A stretch of DNA of 64,000 nucleotides from Pseudoalteromonas fuliginea (GTDB lineage: Bacteria > Pseudomonadota > Gammaproteobacteria > Enterobacterales > Alteromonadaceae): assembly GCF_000690055.1 (NCBI RefSeq), contig NZ_JJNZ01000008.1, positions 141,477 through 205,476 of the forward strand. Direction: 5' to 3'. The notes below the pieces were generated by a model. It was not told the DNA's origin, made no database searches, and saw only the letters and a program-made list of their open reading frames with translations. Shown here one piece after another: positions 16,598 to 25,825 of this stretch. Position 1 is the first letter of the stretch; the number at the start of each line of letters is the position of its first letter. The position numbers and the translations under genes are program-made.

Positions 16598-18249
16598 TGC
16601 GATTATTTTGCTGTTTATTGCTATTAAGTGCGATGCCTTCGTGGGCTGCCACCAAATTAGAAGCCAGCGTAGATAAAAACCCTGTATTAGCGGGTGAATT
16701 TTTTATGCTTAATATATCCGTAGACGATACAGTTAAAGGCGAGCAACCAGACACCTCATCGCTGTTAAAAGACTTTGTTGTAGGCCCGACGAGCTTAAGC
16801 TCTCGTACCAACATTATTAATGGCAGCATTAATAAACAAACCACGTGGTCAGTTAAATTAATGACCCGTGCAGAGGGTGATTACACGATTCCGGCATTTA
16901 GCGTTGCAGGGTTAACCTCAAAGCCTATTAAATTAAAAGTGGCAAAACGCTCAGTTGATGCAGATAAAAATAACGAAATATTTTTAAAAACGTCGCTCTC
17001 GAGTAATTCATTATTTGTGCAAGAAGCAGGCATTTACACTATTAAACTTTACCTTGCGAAAGAACTGCTTGATGGCAGCCTAAGTGCACCAAGTATGGAA
17101 GACGCTCAGCTTACTCAATTAGGTAAACAAACCGAGAGCTATGAGCTGGTTGATGGCAAGCGCTACCTTGTTATTACTCGTGAGTATTTAATTCAGCCAC
17201 AAAAAAGTGGTGTCTACACGATTGCAGGTCCTGCTTTTCAAGGGCGAGTACAACAAAATTATCGTCAATTAGAAGTATCCGCTCTTGGCGACGACCAGCA
17301 AATAGAAATCAAGCCAATTCCGAGTGACTATAAGGGAACGTGGTTACCAAGCGAGTTGGTTAATCTAGACGAAGAATGGCAACCTAACGACAACACCGTA
17401 GAAGTCGGTACGCCTATAACACGTACTATTACACTTACCGCTCTTGGCGTTACAAAAGAGCAATTACCTGAAATCTCTATGCCTACCATTGATGGCATAC
17501 GCAGCTACCCTGATAAAAAAGAAAATAACAATGCAGTACGTGACGGACGTGTTGTATCGCAGCAAACTGCATCGTATGCATTACTGCCGCAAAAACCAGG
17601 TACTTACACTTTACCTGAAATACAGCTGCCTTGGTTTAATACTAAAATGAACCGTATTAACGTAGCTACATTACCCAAGCGTACTATAACTGTTACACCT
17701 AGTAGTACAGCTATTAGCTCAACAACTAACAGTAATCAACAAACTATCGATACGCTAACATCTTCGCCAAATAATAATGTAGATGCTACACAGTTAGAAT
17801 CAATGCAAGTACAAAAAAATATACCATTGTGGCTTATTGCTGTTGCGATATTAGGTTATGTTTTATGGATTGTGACTGTAATTTTTTATTGGTTTAACCG
17901 TTCTACTAGCAATACCACTAAGAAAGTACAATCAACTGCGGATATAATTAACCAACCAAGCTTGAAAAAGCTGGTTGCGGTAGCAAAATCAAACGATAAT
18001 AAAGTGTTTTATAATGAGCTTAATAATTATGCGGTCCTGGTTACGAATAAAAATGTGGGCGCAATTGATGAACTATGCTGCATTGTAAGCAATAGTGAGT
18101 TAAATAACTATATTATGCAATTGCAGGCACAGCTTTACAGTAATAGAACTACAAACTGTGATCTTAATGCTATTATTAAAATTCTTGAGAACCATCAAAC
18201 TCAAGCATTAAAGTCGCAACAAGCTGTATTAAAAGACCTTTATGATTAA
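16591..18249 (+). CDS. batD: BatD-like protein (oxygen-tolerance family)
   Basis: 552 residues. Signal peptide (LFCCLLLLSAMPSWA), periplasmic beta-rich domains with the family motif VDKNPVLAGEFFMLNISVDD-like split, and a membrane segment near residue 412-433 (IPLWLIAVAILGYVLWIV), followed by a short cytosolic helical tail. ATG 16591 is 10 bp after GGAG and overlaps the end of batB by 7 bp; ATG 16597 is an alternative but is poorly spaced. Last gene of the moxR-bat operon. Presumed partner of the BatA/BatB membrane complex. Confidence 0.85.
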   Translation: MVMRLFCCLLLLSAMPSWAATKLEASVDKNPVLAGEFFMLNISVDDTVKGEQPDTSSLLKDFVVGPTSLSSRTNIINGSINKQTTWSVKLMTRAEGDYTIPAFSVAGLTSKPIKLKVAKRSVDADKNNEIFLKTSLSSNSLFVQEAGIYTIKLYLAKELLDGSLSAPSMEDAQLTQLGKQTESYELVDGKRYLVITREYLIQPQKSGVYTIAGPAFQGRVQQNYRQLEVSALGDDQQIEIKPIPSDYKGTWLPSELVNLDEEWQPNDNTVEVGTPITRTITLTALGVTKEQLPEISMPTIDGIRSYPDKKENNNAVRDGRVVSQQTASYALLPQKPGTYTLPEIQLPWFNTKMNRINVATLPKRTITVTPSSTAISSTTNSNQQTIDTLTSSPNNNVDATQLESMQVQKNIPLWLIAVAILGYVLWIVTVIFYWFNRSTSNTTKKVQSTADIINQPSLKKLVAVAKSNDNKVFYNELNNYAVLVTNKNVGAIDELCCIVSNSELNNYIMQLQAQLYSNRTTNCDLNAIIKILENHQTQALKSQQAVLKDLYD

Positions 18250-18273
18250 TAACTACGATACTCAGGTCTTTTT
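18232..18273 (+). terminator. Possible terminator at end of bat operon
   Basis: AAAGACCT at the end of batD pairs with AGGTCTTT followed by TTT. The loop is long (over 20 nt) and the left arm is inside the coding sequence, so termination may be partial and allow read-through to the sigma factor. Confidence 0.4.
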
Positions 18274-18309
18274 TGCAATAAATAATAATTTTTAATTAAA
18301 AAAGTGCTT

Positions 18310-18867
18310 ATGCTTGGAAAGAAAAAATCAAACAATCAGGTCTTAATCGATATGGCAGAGAAACAAAAGCGTTATGAAGCCTTGGTCCACGTTTACAATA
18401 AAGAGCTTTATCGCTTTGCTTATTGGCTATGTCGTGATCCGCACATAGCAGATGATCTAGTACAAGAAACGTTTTTACGCGCTTGGCGTTCACTCGACTC
18501 TTTACTTGATCAAAAAGCAGCTAAACCCTGGTTGCTTACTATATTACGAAGAGAAAACGCACGCCGATTTGAACGTAAACAGTTTGATTATAGCGACGTA
18601 GAAAACGATACGCTTGTTGATGAAACCAGCCACTCATTAGATGATGAAATGGAACAAACGGTTATTCAACGCCAGATTGCACTGCTATCTGATGAATACC
18701 GAGAGCCGTTATTACTGCAAGTTGTAATGGGCTGCTCTGGTGAAGAGATTGCAGACATACTTAATTTAAATAAAAACACGGTAATGACCCGTTTATACCG
18801 TGCCCGAAATCAACTTAAAGAGGCTTTAAGCCGTGATGATGAACAACTTAAAGGGGCATCAAAATAA
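18310..18867 (+). CDS. ECF-type RNA polymerase sigma factor
   Basis: About 185 residues. Region 2 (ELYRFAYWLCRDPHIADDLVQ, then ETFLRAWRSL) and region 4 (LSDEYREPLLLQ, GCSGEEIADILNLNKNTVMT, RLYRARNQL) are clear; regions 1.1 and 3 are absent, as in ECF sigma factors. The start is uncertain: GTG 18304, ATG 18310 and ATG 18352 are all in frame and none has a strong SD. The stop overlaps the next ATG (TAATG), coupling it to a DUF3379 membrane protein that fits the position of an anti-sigma factor. Its location right after the Bat operon suggests a regulatory link, which is only inference. Confidence 0.9.
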   Translation: MLGKKKSNNQVLIDMAEKQKRYEALVHVYNKELYRFAYWLCRDPHIADDLVQETFLRAWRSLDSLLDQKAAKPWLLTILRRENARRFERKQFDYSDVENDTLVDETSHSLDDEMEQTVIQRQIALLSDEYREPLLLQVVMGCSGEEIADILNLNKNTVMTRLYRARNQLKEALSRDDEQLKGASK

Positions 18868-19619
18868 TGGATGAACTTGAGTTTCGTCGCCGCACTATTG
18901 CGCAGCCAAACGACATTGACAAGGAGCTTATGGAGTTTGCTGACAGTAATCCTGAGCGACAAAGTTTTATTAACGATATGAAAGATTTTGATAAATTTAT
19001 TCAAGATTCTTTAGACATACCTGTGCCTGAAAACCTTGCAGACCGCATTCTTTTAAACACATCGTTAAAAGAAAAAGCACTACAAGAAGAACAAGCAACA
19101 GGAAAAAATGTAGTTGATGCCCGCTCGCGTTTTAAGCTTGACCGCGTGCATCTTGCGTTAGCAGCATCTTTTGTAGTGGCGATTAGTGCCTTCTTTTTTA
19201 GTACAGAGCAAAATATTGCACACGAAGCGGGTGAACATGCACTAGCTCATGTGTACTACGAAATTAGTGCGCTTGATAAAAAAGAGCCCATTAGCTTGCA
19301 AAGTGTAAACGATAAGTTAGCTGTTTTAGGCGGTCATATTGATGAACTTCCTGGTGCAGTCACTTACGCTATGTTTTGTGATTTTAAAGGCGAAAAAGGC
19401 CTGCATTTAATATTTGAATCTGACTTTGGCCCTATGACTGTATTTATAGTACCTTCTGAAAATCAATCATTTGGATTTGGTGATGATGATTTTAAAGATG
19501 AGCGCTTTGAAGGCCATATCAACCGAGGTTCACAAGCTGATACTATTTTAGTGGCAAGTGTTGGAGCACCTTTAGATACTTATAACGAACGCGTTACAGG
19601 CGCCATTCGTTGGCTTTAA
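18867..19619 (+). CDS. DUF3379 domain-containing membrane protein, probable anti-sigma partner
   Basis: 250 residues. A cytosolic N-terminal half with an acidic helical segment (ELEFRRRTIAQPNDIDKELM), one membrane segment (about 93-111, LALAASFVVAISAFFF) and an exported C-terminal half. The family is DUF3379, of unknown function. Topology (cytosolic N-terminus, single TM, periplasmic sensor-like C-terminus) and translational coupling to an ECF sigma gene suggest an anti-sigma factor; there is no zinc-binding HxxxCxxC motif of the ZAS type. Confidence 0.8.
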   Translation: MDELEFRRRTIAQPNDIDKELMEFADSNPERQSFINDMKDFDKFIQDSLDIPVPENLADRILLNTSLKEKALQEEQATGKNVVDARSRFKLDRVHLALAASFVVAISAFFFSTEQNIAHEAGEHALAHVYYEISALDKKEPISLQSVNDKLAVLGGHIDELPGAVTYAMFCDFKGEKGLHLIFESDFGPMTVFIVPSENQSFGFGDDDFKDERFEGHINRGSQADTILVASVGAPLDTYNERVTGAIRWL

Positions 19620-19630
19620 AAAACAAATTT

Positions 19631-19660
19631 ACCGCTTAGTTTCTACTGAGCGGTTTTTTT
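19631..19660 (+). terminator. Terminator after sigma/DUF3379
   Basis: Stem CCGCTTAGT / ACTGAGCGG (one G-T pair), 4-nt loop, followed by seven T. Confidence 0.9.
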
Positions 19661-19781
19661 ATTAAATACCCTATAATAAACCCTCCCTTTTATACCTAAA
19701 AACTCTTATTTATAAACTAATTAATTAAATTCCTCATGAAAGTAAATTATAATCGCGGCTCGATTAAAATTAAGGAATTTC

Positions 19782-20642
19782 ATGAAGAATATCATCGTTA
19801 TTTTTTCACTATTGGCATTGTTATGTACTGCCAGTTTTGATGCACACGCACGTAAAAAATTTGGCAGCAGTAAACGCGGAAAAACGCCTGCAACACAACA
19901 AACAGCGCAAAAACAAAAAGCTGATACAACAACCCCAACGGCTGCCCCAAAAGCTAAATCAAATAAAAAAGGCATTATGGCAGGCGTTTTAGGTGGCCTT
20001 TTAGCGGGTGGCTTAATTGCAGCAATGCTAGGCGACAATTTTGAAGGTTTTCAGCTATTAGAAATGATTTTATTAGCTGGCGGGCTCTTTATTTTATTTA
20101 AGCTAGTAACGGGCTTTTTACGTGCTAATCGCGCCCCACAACTTGCAAATACCAGTGCAGGTACAAGTGCTCAGCAAAATATTTTTAAACAAGCACCTAT
20201 CGAGCAACCAACAAGTACAGGCTTTGCAAGCAGCGCCCCACAAGGTGAAAGTGTGCCTTTTAATTTACCACCTAACTTTGACGTTAATGGCTTTTTGCAA
20301 GGTGCCCGTAGTCATTACCATACGCTACAAACTGCATGGAACAATGCCGATTACACCACAATGGCTGAATACTTAAGCCCTGCACTTGTTGCCGAGTTTA
20401 AAGCTGAACGTGAAGCTATACAAAGCGTAGAAACAGAAGTGATGTTTATTGATGCCGAACTTGTGTGCGCAGATACAAACGCGCAATCGTGGCAGGTTAG
20501 TGTTCGCTTTAAAGGTAAGTACCGTGATTTAGGCGATAAAAAAGAAGAGCCTATTTTAGAAATTTGGCACTTAGAGCGTCTAATTTCAGACGACGCTCCA
20601 TGGCTAATAGTGGGTGTTGAAGATTTAATTGATACTCAATAA
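19782..20642 (+). CDS. Tim44-like domain membrane protein
   Basis: 286 residues. Signal peptide (MKNIIVIFSLLALLCTASFDAHA), a K/Q/T-rich linker, two hydrophobic segments (about 65-85, GIMAGVLGGLLAGGLIAAML; and 90-108), then a C-terminal Tim44-like/lipid-binding fold (about 160-286, including YHTLQTAWNNADYTTMAEYL and WQVSVRFKGKYRD). The N-terminal layout of signal, GxxxG-rich segments and Tim44 domain is typical of a bacterial family of unknown function. It has its own promoter region after a terminator and is followed by another. Confidence 0.85.
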   Translation: MKNIIVIFSLLALLCTASFDAHARKKFGSSKRGKTPATQQTAQKQKADTTTPTAAPKAKSNKKGIMAGVLGGLLAGGLIAAMLGDNFEGFQLLEMILLAGGLFILFKLVTGFLRANRAPQLANTSAGTSAQQNIFKQAPIEQPTSTGFASSAPQGESVPFNLPPNFDVNGFLQGARSHYHTLQTAWNNADYTTMAEYLSPALVAEFKAEREAIQSVETEVMFIDAELVCADTNAQSWQVSVRFKGKYRDLGDKKEEPILEIWHLERLISDDAPWLIVGVEDLIDTQ

Positions 20643-20657
20643 TTTTATATTGTGTAA

Positions 20658-20689
20658 AACACCGCGCTTTTAGCGCGGTGTTTTTTTAT
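20658..20689. terminator. Bidirectional terminator between the Tim44-like gene and ggt
   Basis: Perfect 10-bp stem AACACCGCGC / GCGCGGTGTT with loop TTTTA and a run of seven T on the plus strand. It directly abuts the stop codon of the convergent ggt gene. Confidence 0.9.
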
Positions 20690-22363
20690 TTAAAAAACAA
20701 TTGACTTACCACGTCCTGATGCTTCAGAAGCGGCATCTAATTGGCCCTCTTTATTAATAATAACGTGTAAGTCACCAAAGTGATTCTCATCTATGGTGTA
20801 ACCCATTTTTGTAAGCTCTGCTTTTACGCTATCGGTTAAACCTATGTGTGTTCTAATTATATTTTTAGGCCATAGTTGATGATGAAAACGAGGGCTATTT
20901 ACAACCTGCTCAGCAGTCATATCAAACTCTACCGCATTTAAGATAGATTCGTACACAGAGCTAATAATTGTTGTGCCACCAGGCGAGCCTGTCACCATTT
21001 TAACGGTGTTGTCTTTAAGGAGTATTGTAGGCGTCATAGAGCTAAGCATACGCTTGTGCGGCTGTATTTCGTTAGCTTTACCGCCTATTGCACCAAACAC
21101 ATTCATAACGCCTGGTTTGGCACTAAAGTCGTCCATTTCATCATTTAAAATAAACCCTGCACCTTCAACAACCACACCGCTACCAAACCCTAAGTTTATT
21201 GTGGTGGTATTTGCGACAGCGTTACCCATTTTATCAACGATTGAAAAGTGCGTAGTTTGCTCACTTTCTTTAAGGCCCGGTTTAATACTTTCAGTAGTCG
21301 AGATCGCGGTTAACGAAATGCCATTACTTCGCTCTTTGAGGTAGTTAATATTAGTTAATGCGCTGACTGGTACATCAAAAAAATCAGGATCGCCTAAATA
21401 CTCCGCCCTATCTGCAAATACACGTTTACCTATTTCAGAAAGTAGGTGTACATACTGAGTAGAGTTATGCGCTAAGCCCGCATCTGGTTTTTGTAACTCA
21501 TACATTTTAAGCCACTGTAAAATAGCAATACCACCTGAACTCGGCGGTGGCGAAGTAAGTACTTCATAACCATTCCAACTCGCTTTAATAGGTGTACGTG
21601 ATTTAGCGGTATAATTTTTTAAATCATCTTGATTAATAATACCACCATGCTGGTGCATAAATTTAGCAATAATATTTGCAGTTTCGCCTTTATAAAACCC
21701 ATCTTGGCCGTTATCACGGATACGCTTTAACGTTACCGCTAACTCGGGTTGCTTAAATACTTTATTAGTTTTTACATCAGCAAAATATTTTTCGAAGTTT
21801 ACATTTATTTTTTGCTCTTTTAGATGGGCTATATAATGGCTAACACCTTTTGCTAACTTAGGCGGAACGACAAACCCTTGCTCAGCCAACGTTACAGCAG
21901 GCTGTACTAGTGTTTCCCACTTTAAAGTGCCATGCTTTTGATGGGCAAGCCACATACCCGCTACACTGCCAGGTACACCGCTTGCGTGAATGCCATATAT
22001 TGATTTGTTTGCAATAACATTACCTTGATCATCTAAATACATATCACGATGAGCCGCTGTTGGCGCTGTTTCGCGATAGTCTATAAAATCGCCCTTGCCA
22101 TCTTTTTGAATAAGCATAAATCCCCCGCCGCCAATATTGCCGGCTTCAGGAAGCGTTACTGCAAGTACAAATTGTGCCGTTATAGCCGCATCAACAGCAT
22201 TACCGCCTTGCTCTAATATACTTTTAGCAGCATCGGCACTGAACGAGTCAGGCATTGCGACCGCGCTTTGCGATAAAGGCTGCGCTAAAACACTAAAAGC
22301 AGCGAACTGTAAAACCAGCACACTTTTGACGATTAATTTACGTGGTGAAAAAAACAATCCCAT
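20690..22363 (-). CDS. ggt: Gamma-glutamyltransferase (glutathione hydrolase), periplasmic
   Basis: 557 residues with an N-terminal signal peptide (LIVKSVLVLQFAAFSVLAQP). Ntn-hydrolase that cleaves glutathione; the precursor autoprocesses. The processing nucleophile is the first Thr of TTHFSIVDK. The substrate-binding arginine motif DYRETAP, the NDEMDDFSAKPG segment and the GSPGG oxyanion motif are all present. Length matches the family. Monocistronic by position, with terminator-bounded 3' end. Confidence 0.93.
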   Translation of the reverse strand: MGLFFSPRKLIVKSVLVLQFAAFSVLAQPLSQSAVAMPDSFSADAAKSILEQGGNAVDAAITAQFVLAVTLPEAGNIGGGGFMLIQKDGKGDFIDYRETAPTAAHRDMYLDDQGNVIANKSIYGIHASGVPGSVAGMWLAHQKHGTLKWETLVQPAVTLAEQGFVVPPKLAKGVSHYIAHLKEQKINVNFEKYFADVKTNKVFKQPELAVTLKRIRDNGQDGFYKGETANIIAKFMHQHGGIINQDDLKNYTAKSRTPIKASWNGYEVLTSPPPSSGGIAILQWLKMYELQKPDAGLAHNSTQYVHLLSEIGKRVFADRAEYLGDPDFFDVPVSALTNINYLKERSNGISLTAISTTESIKPGLKESEQTTHFSIVDKMGNAVANTTTINLGFGSGVVVEGAGFILNDEMDDFSAKPGVMNVFGAIGGKANEIQPHKRMLSSMTPTILLKDNTVKMVTGSPGGTTIISSVYESILNAVEFDMTAEQVVNSPRFHHQLWPKNIIRTHIGLTDSVKAELTKMGYTIDENHFGDLHVIINKEGQLDAASEASGRGKSIVF

Positions 22364-22455
22364 ACAACATCCTTAATTTATTATTTTTGTTGCCCATATT
22401 AATGCACGTCATTTAAAGACAGGTCAATCTTTATACTATTGATATTTAATCATCT

Positions 22456-22998
22456 TCAAACTTTTTTTGAATAAAGCACCGCTGGTAAATCGCCTTGCTC
22501 ATCTGTATGTGTGTAATTTTTTATAAATTGCAGACCTAACTTTTTCATTATTTTTATAGAGGCTGTATTATCTTTGAGTGCCGTTGCACTTATCGCCTTA
22601 ACGTCATCTTGTTTTATAAGTTCATCACATAATGCTAAAGCCGCCTCGGTTGCATAACCATGCCCCCAACTTGATTGCTTAAAACGCCAGCCTATTTCAA
22701 TATCACCGTAATTTGGTGCATCACTAAAAAAATCCATAGGCCTTATTAATACCCAGCCTATAAATGTATTGGTTTGCTTTATAGTGATACTCCACAGCCC
22801 CCAGCCTTTTAGCTCATTTCGATATGCGAGCATACGAGGTACTCCCTCATTTTTTATTTGCTCTAAAGAGGTAGGCACACCTCGCGTTAAATACTGCATT
22901 ACAGCTGGGTCTTGGTCGAGCTCAAATAATTGAGGCCAATCATGCTCATTCATTAATTTGAAATTTAATCGTTTTGTTACGGGGGCGTTCATTTTCAT
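22456..22998 (-). CDS. GNAT family N-acetyltransferase (RimJ/RimL-like)
   Basis: 180 residues. The RimJ/L-type pattern is visible: TKRLNFKLMNEHDW at the N-terminus, the acceptor-side segment GDIEIGWRFKQSSWGHGYAT with the acetyl-CoA pyrophosphate loop (WGHGYA), EAALALCDE, and a C-terminal NTASIKIMKKLGLQF. Substrate cannot be told. It diverges from the lipoprotein gene at 23050. Confidence 0.85.
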   Translation of the reverse strand: MKMNAPVTKRLNFKLMNEHDWPQLFELDQDPAVMQYLTRGVPTSLEQIKNEGVPRMLAYRNELKGWGLWSITIKQTNTFIGWVLIRPMDFFSDAPNYGDIEIGWRFKQSSWGHGYATEAALALCDELIKQDDVKAISATALKDNTASIKIMKKLGLQFIKNYTHTDEQGDLPAVLYSKKV

Positions 22999-23049
22999 TG
23001 CTGTATAGTCTACCTTGAATTAATTATCAGTCTCTAAAGGAGATAGCAC

Positions 23050-23415
23050 ATGAATAAATTAGCAGGTTTAGCTTTATTAGGCACTTTAATTACATTAACT
23101 GGTTGTGAAGATGCCAACGAAGTAAAAGAAGATGCAAAAGATAAAAGCGCACAAATGCAAGAAAAGCTTGGTGATGCATGGAACGACGTTAAAGAGACAA
23201 CTAACGATCTTAAAAATGACGAGTCTTTAAACGAGCTATTAGAGCAAAGTAAAACAATGGGCTTAGACATGTACGACGACGGCAAAGAGATTGCGGTTGA
23301 CGCATGGGTTAAAAGCAAAGAAGCTGCTGGCGAATTAACTGAAAAAACCAAGCAAAAAGCGCAAGAAATTGCTGACGAAATTGAACAAGCGCGTAAAGAA
23401 CATAACGAAGGTTAA
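23050..23415 (+). CDS. Small lipoprotein with charged helical body
   Basis: 121 residues. Lipobox LTGC with lipidated Cys19, then an almost entirely helical, K/E/D-rich body resembling amphipathic stress-type (YtxH/LEA-like) repeats (DAKDKSAQMQEKLGDAWNDV). Preceded by SD AAAGGAG. Family not recognised; outer-membrane-anchored periplasmic location is predicted (E at +2). Confidence 0.8.
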   Translation: MNKLAGLALLGTLITLTGCEDANEVKEDAKDKSAQMQEKLGDAWNDVKETTNDLKNDESLNELLEQSKTMGLDMYDDGKEIAVDAWVKSKEAAGELTEKTKQKAQEIADEIEQARKEHNEG

Positions 23416-23431
23416 TTTTACCTTCAATAAT

Positions 23432-23462
23432 AAAAAAGGAAAGCCTCGGCTTTCCTTTTTTG
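23432..23462. terminator. Bidirectional terminator between lipoprotein and TonB receptor genes
   Basis: AAAAAGGAAAGC / GCTTTCCTTTTT stem with loop CTCG; A-run and T-run on both sides serve both convergent genes. Confidence 0.9.
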
Positions 23463-23489
23463 TTTTCAATATTTGTTAATACTGACTAA

Positions 23490-25724
23490 TTATAGCTCAA
23501 AATCTTTTTTGAATTTCAAACCAAACTCGCTGCGGTCATTACTGCGCATTACACCAACAAAACCTGATTGTTGTAAGCGACCTACATCATAAACTTCATT
23601 TAGAACATTCTCGCCGTATAACGTTACTTCCATATCGCCATATGGATTCGTGTACGAAATATTAAAGCCAACCAATTCTCGAGAATCAATCGTTTCACTT
23701 TTGTTAAAAACAGATTGACCTTGCATATCACTTCTAAATGAATAATTAGCATTAAGTGCTAACGTTCCGCCATTACTTAAATCCATAAAGTAAGATGGTG
23801 CAATCATTACAGTCCAGCGAGGTGTCAGTGCTGGTGAATCACCTTTACCAATACCTTGAACCCCTTCTGATACTTCGGTAATTTCAGAGTCTAAGTAGCC
23901 TACCGCACTTCTAATTGTAAAATCATCAGTAATAGCCACTGTTGTTTCAAGCTCAATACCTTGCGCTTTAGATTGACCAGCATTTTCGACAATAGTCACA
24001 AACCCACCACCTGAAGTAGGGTCAGAGAACGGTAATGCTAAATCGGTGTAATCAGTCACAAATACCGCAAGCATCATAGACACATTTTCGTGTACTTGAC
24101 CCTTTAAGCCTATTTCGTAGTTAATCGCTTTTGTTTCATCAAACGATACAAACTGGTCTGGCCCGCCAAATGGGCGCGGTGGGAAACCACCTGTTTGATA
24201 GCCTTTTTGAACTTGCCCATAGACATTCATATTATTGCTAAGCTGATAAGAAGCATTTATATCCCACGTAACTGCATCAAAATCTGCACTGACATATTTA
24301 CGAGTTGGGAATGATGGGAATATAGCATTTGCATCTTTTTCATCTTGTGAATAGCGAAGACCACCACCAAGCGTTAAATCGTCAGTTAAATCGTAGCTGG
24401 CATTGATGTACGCGGCATATGAGTTAGTTTCTTGGTTAATTTCAAAGTCGCCGTAACCACCAAACGATTCCGTTACACCATCATTTAATAAACCATTAGG
24501 TGTATTAAATGGGCTAAAAACAAACGGACCTGAACGTGTAAAGCCATCTTCATTAAAGAAGTAAAGACCCGATACAAAGTCCATATTATCGAATGTGGCG
24601 TTTAGCTGAACTTCAAAAGAGTACTGATCTGCACCGCCCTCTTCAGGGAATTCAGATAAGTTTAAAGGTGATGCATCGTCATCTAAGCCACCTTCATACT
24701 CAGATGTACGGTAGCTTGAAATGAATTTAGCAGTATAAGTATCGTTAATTGCCCAATCAGCGGTAAACGATGTACCCCAACCTGAGTAAGACGTAGATTC
24801 AATACCAGCAACCGTTGTGCCTAGATCATCTGGGTCTGATGGTATTAAATCTTGAGTCAATAATGGGAAGTCTCCATTAAACACATCGTTTGCATCTAGC
24901 GAGTCAGTTAATTCAATTGTGTAAGGCGATTGACCTGATTCGTTATCAACTCCATCTAAAGCAAAAGTGAATGCTAAATCGCTATTCGCTTGCCATTTAA
25001 GGGCTACACGACCACTAAATTCTTCTTCCTCACCAATTTCTTTCTCTGGATTTGCTAAATTAACAGCTTCGCCCACACCATCACGTGTTTTGTACGATGC
25101 ACTGGCAGACATACTCAAATCATCAGAAAGCGCGTTATTAAAATACACATCACCAGCAATTCGCCCACGGCTACCAACTTTTGCTGTCGTTGTAATAATG
25201 CCTTCATCACCGGGTTGTTTTGTAATTACATTTACTGCACCACCTAATGTATTACGGCCATATAAAGTACCTTGTGGACCACGAAGTACCTCAACACGCT
25301 CAACATTAGGTAATGATAAATTAGAACCCATTTGACGGCCTAAATAAACGCCATCTAAGTATACGCCTACACCTGGATCAGTAGTTATTATGTGATCTTG
25401 CAGACCAATACCACGAATAAATACAGAGGCATGTGCTGCATTACCAACACCGTAACGGGTGATGTTTAAGTTTGGAACATATTTACCAATATCTTCAAGA
25501 TTACTCATGTTGGCTTTATCAATTAAGTTGGCACCAATTGATGTGATAGCGGTTGGAGATTCGAACAGACTCTCTGTACGTTTACGCGCTGTTACTTCGA
25601 TTTTTTCAAATGCATCTTGTTTTGCTGTTGTTTTAGCTTCTTCAGCATGTATTGAGGTCGTCAGTGCAGCAAGAATTGCTATGCTTAGCTGTGAGAGGTT
25701 TCGTAGTTTCAAAATATTCTCCAA
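23490..25724 (-). CDS. TonB-dependent outer-membrane receptor
   Basis: 744 residues. Signal peptide (LSIAILAALTTSIHA), TonB-box region near EKIEVTARKR, plug domain (SPTAITSIGANLIDKAN to GGAVNVITKQPG, including VERVEVLRGPQGTLYGRNT), and a 22-strand-type barrel ending KFKKDFEL. This class (like FecA/IroN-type or carbohydrate receptors with vTARKR boxes) cannot be assigned a substrate from sequence. It stands alone with no transporter beside it. Its leader has a strong -10 and a terminator-like hairpin (see separate entries), suggesting regulated expression. Confidence 0.92.
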   Translation of the reverse strand: MENILKLRNLSQLSIAILAALTTSIHAEEAKTTAKQDAFEKIEVTARKRTESLFESPTAITSIGANLIDKANMSNLEDIGKYVPNLNITRYGVGNAAHASVFIRGIGLQDHIITTDPGVGVYLDGVYLGRQMGSNLSLPNVERVEVLRGPQGTLYGRNTLGGAVNVITKQPGDEGIITTTAKVGSRGRIAGDVYFNNALSDDLSMSASASYKTRDGVGEAVNLANPEKEIGEEEEFSGRVALKWQANSDLAFTFALDGVDNESGQSPYTIELTDSLDANDVFNGDFPLLTQDLIPSDPDDLGTTVAGIESTSYSGWGTSFTADWAINDTYTAKFISSYRTSEYEGGLDDDASPLNLSEFPEEGGADQYSFEVQLNATFDNMDFVSGLYFFNEDGFTRSGPFVFSPFNTPNGLLNDGVTESFGGYGDFEINQETNSYAAYINASYDLTDDLTLGGGLRYSQDEKDANAIFPSFPTRKYVSADFDAVTWDINASYQLSNNMNVYGQVQKGYQTGGFPPRPFGGPDQFVSFDETKAINYEIGLKGQVHENVSMMLAVFVTDYTDLALPFSDPTSGGGFVTIVENAGQSKAQGIELETTVAITDDFTIRSAVGYLDSEITEVSEGVQGIGKGDSPALTPRWTVMIAPSYFMDLSNGGTLALNANYSFRSDMQGQSVFNKSETIDSRELVGFNISYTNPYGDMEVTLYGENVLNEVYDVGRLQQSGFVGVMRSNDRSEFGLKFKKDFEL

Positions 25725-25776
25725 AGGATACCGTATGATAAGTTATGCGTTTATATTTTGATAATATAAATTTCAG

Positions 25777-25806
25777 GCATAAAAAAAGACGCTAAATAGC
25801 ATCTTT
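25777..25806 (-). terminator. Terminator-like hairpin in the leader of the TonB receptor gene
   Basis: On the reverse strand AAAGATGCT-ATTT-AGCGTCTTT followed by TTTT lies about 55 bp upstream of the receptor ATG (25724) and directly downstream of a good -10. One A-C mismatch in the stem. No other reverse-strand gene lies upstream, so it would act as an attenuator or end a very short RNA. Confidence 0.5.
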
Positions 25807-25819
25807 CCTCTGGAGGGGT

Positions 25820-25825
25820 ATTATA
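25820..25825 (-). promoter_or_regulatory. Probable -10 box of the TonB receptor leader
   Basis: Reverse-strand TATAAT, perfect consensus, about 95 bp upstream of the receptor start. The -35 region is weak, suggesting an activator or non-standard recognition. Confidence 0.4.
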
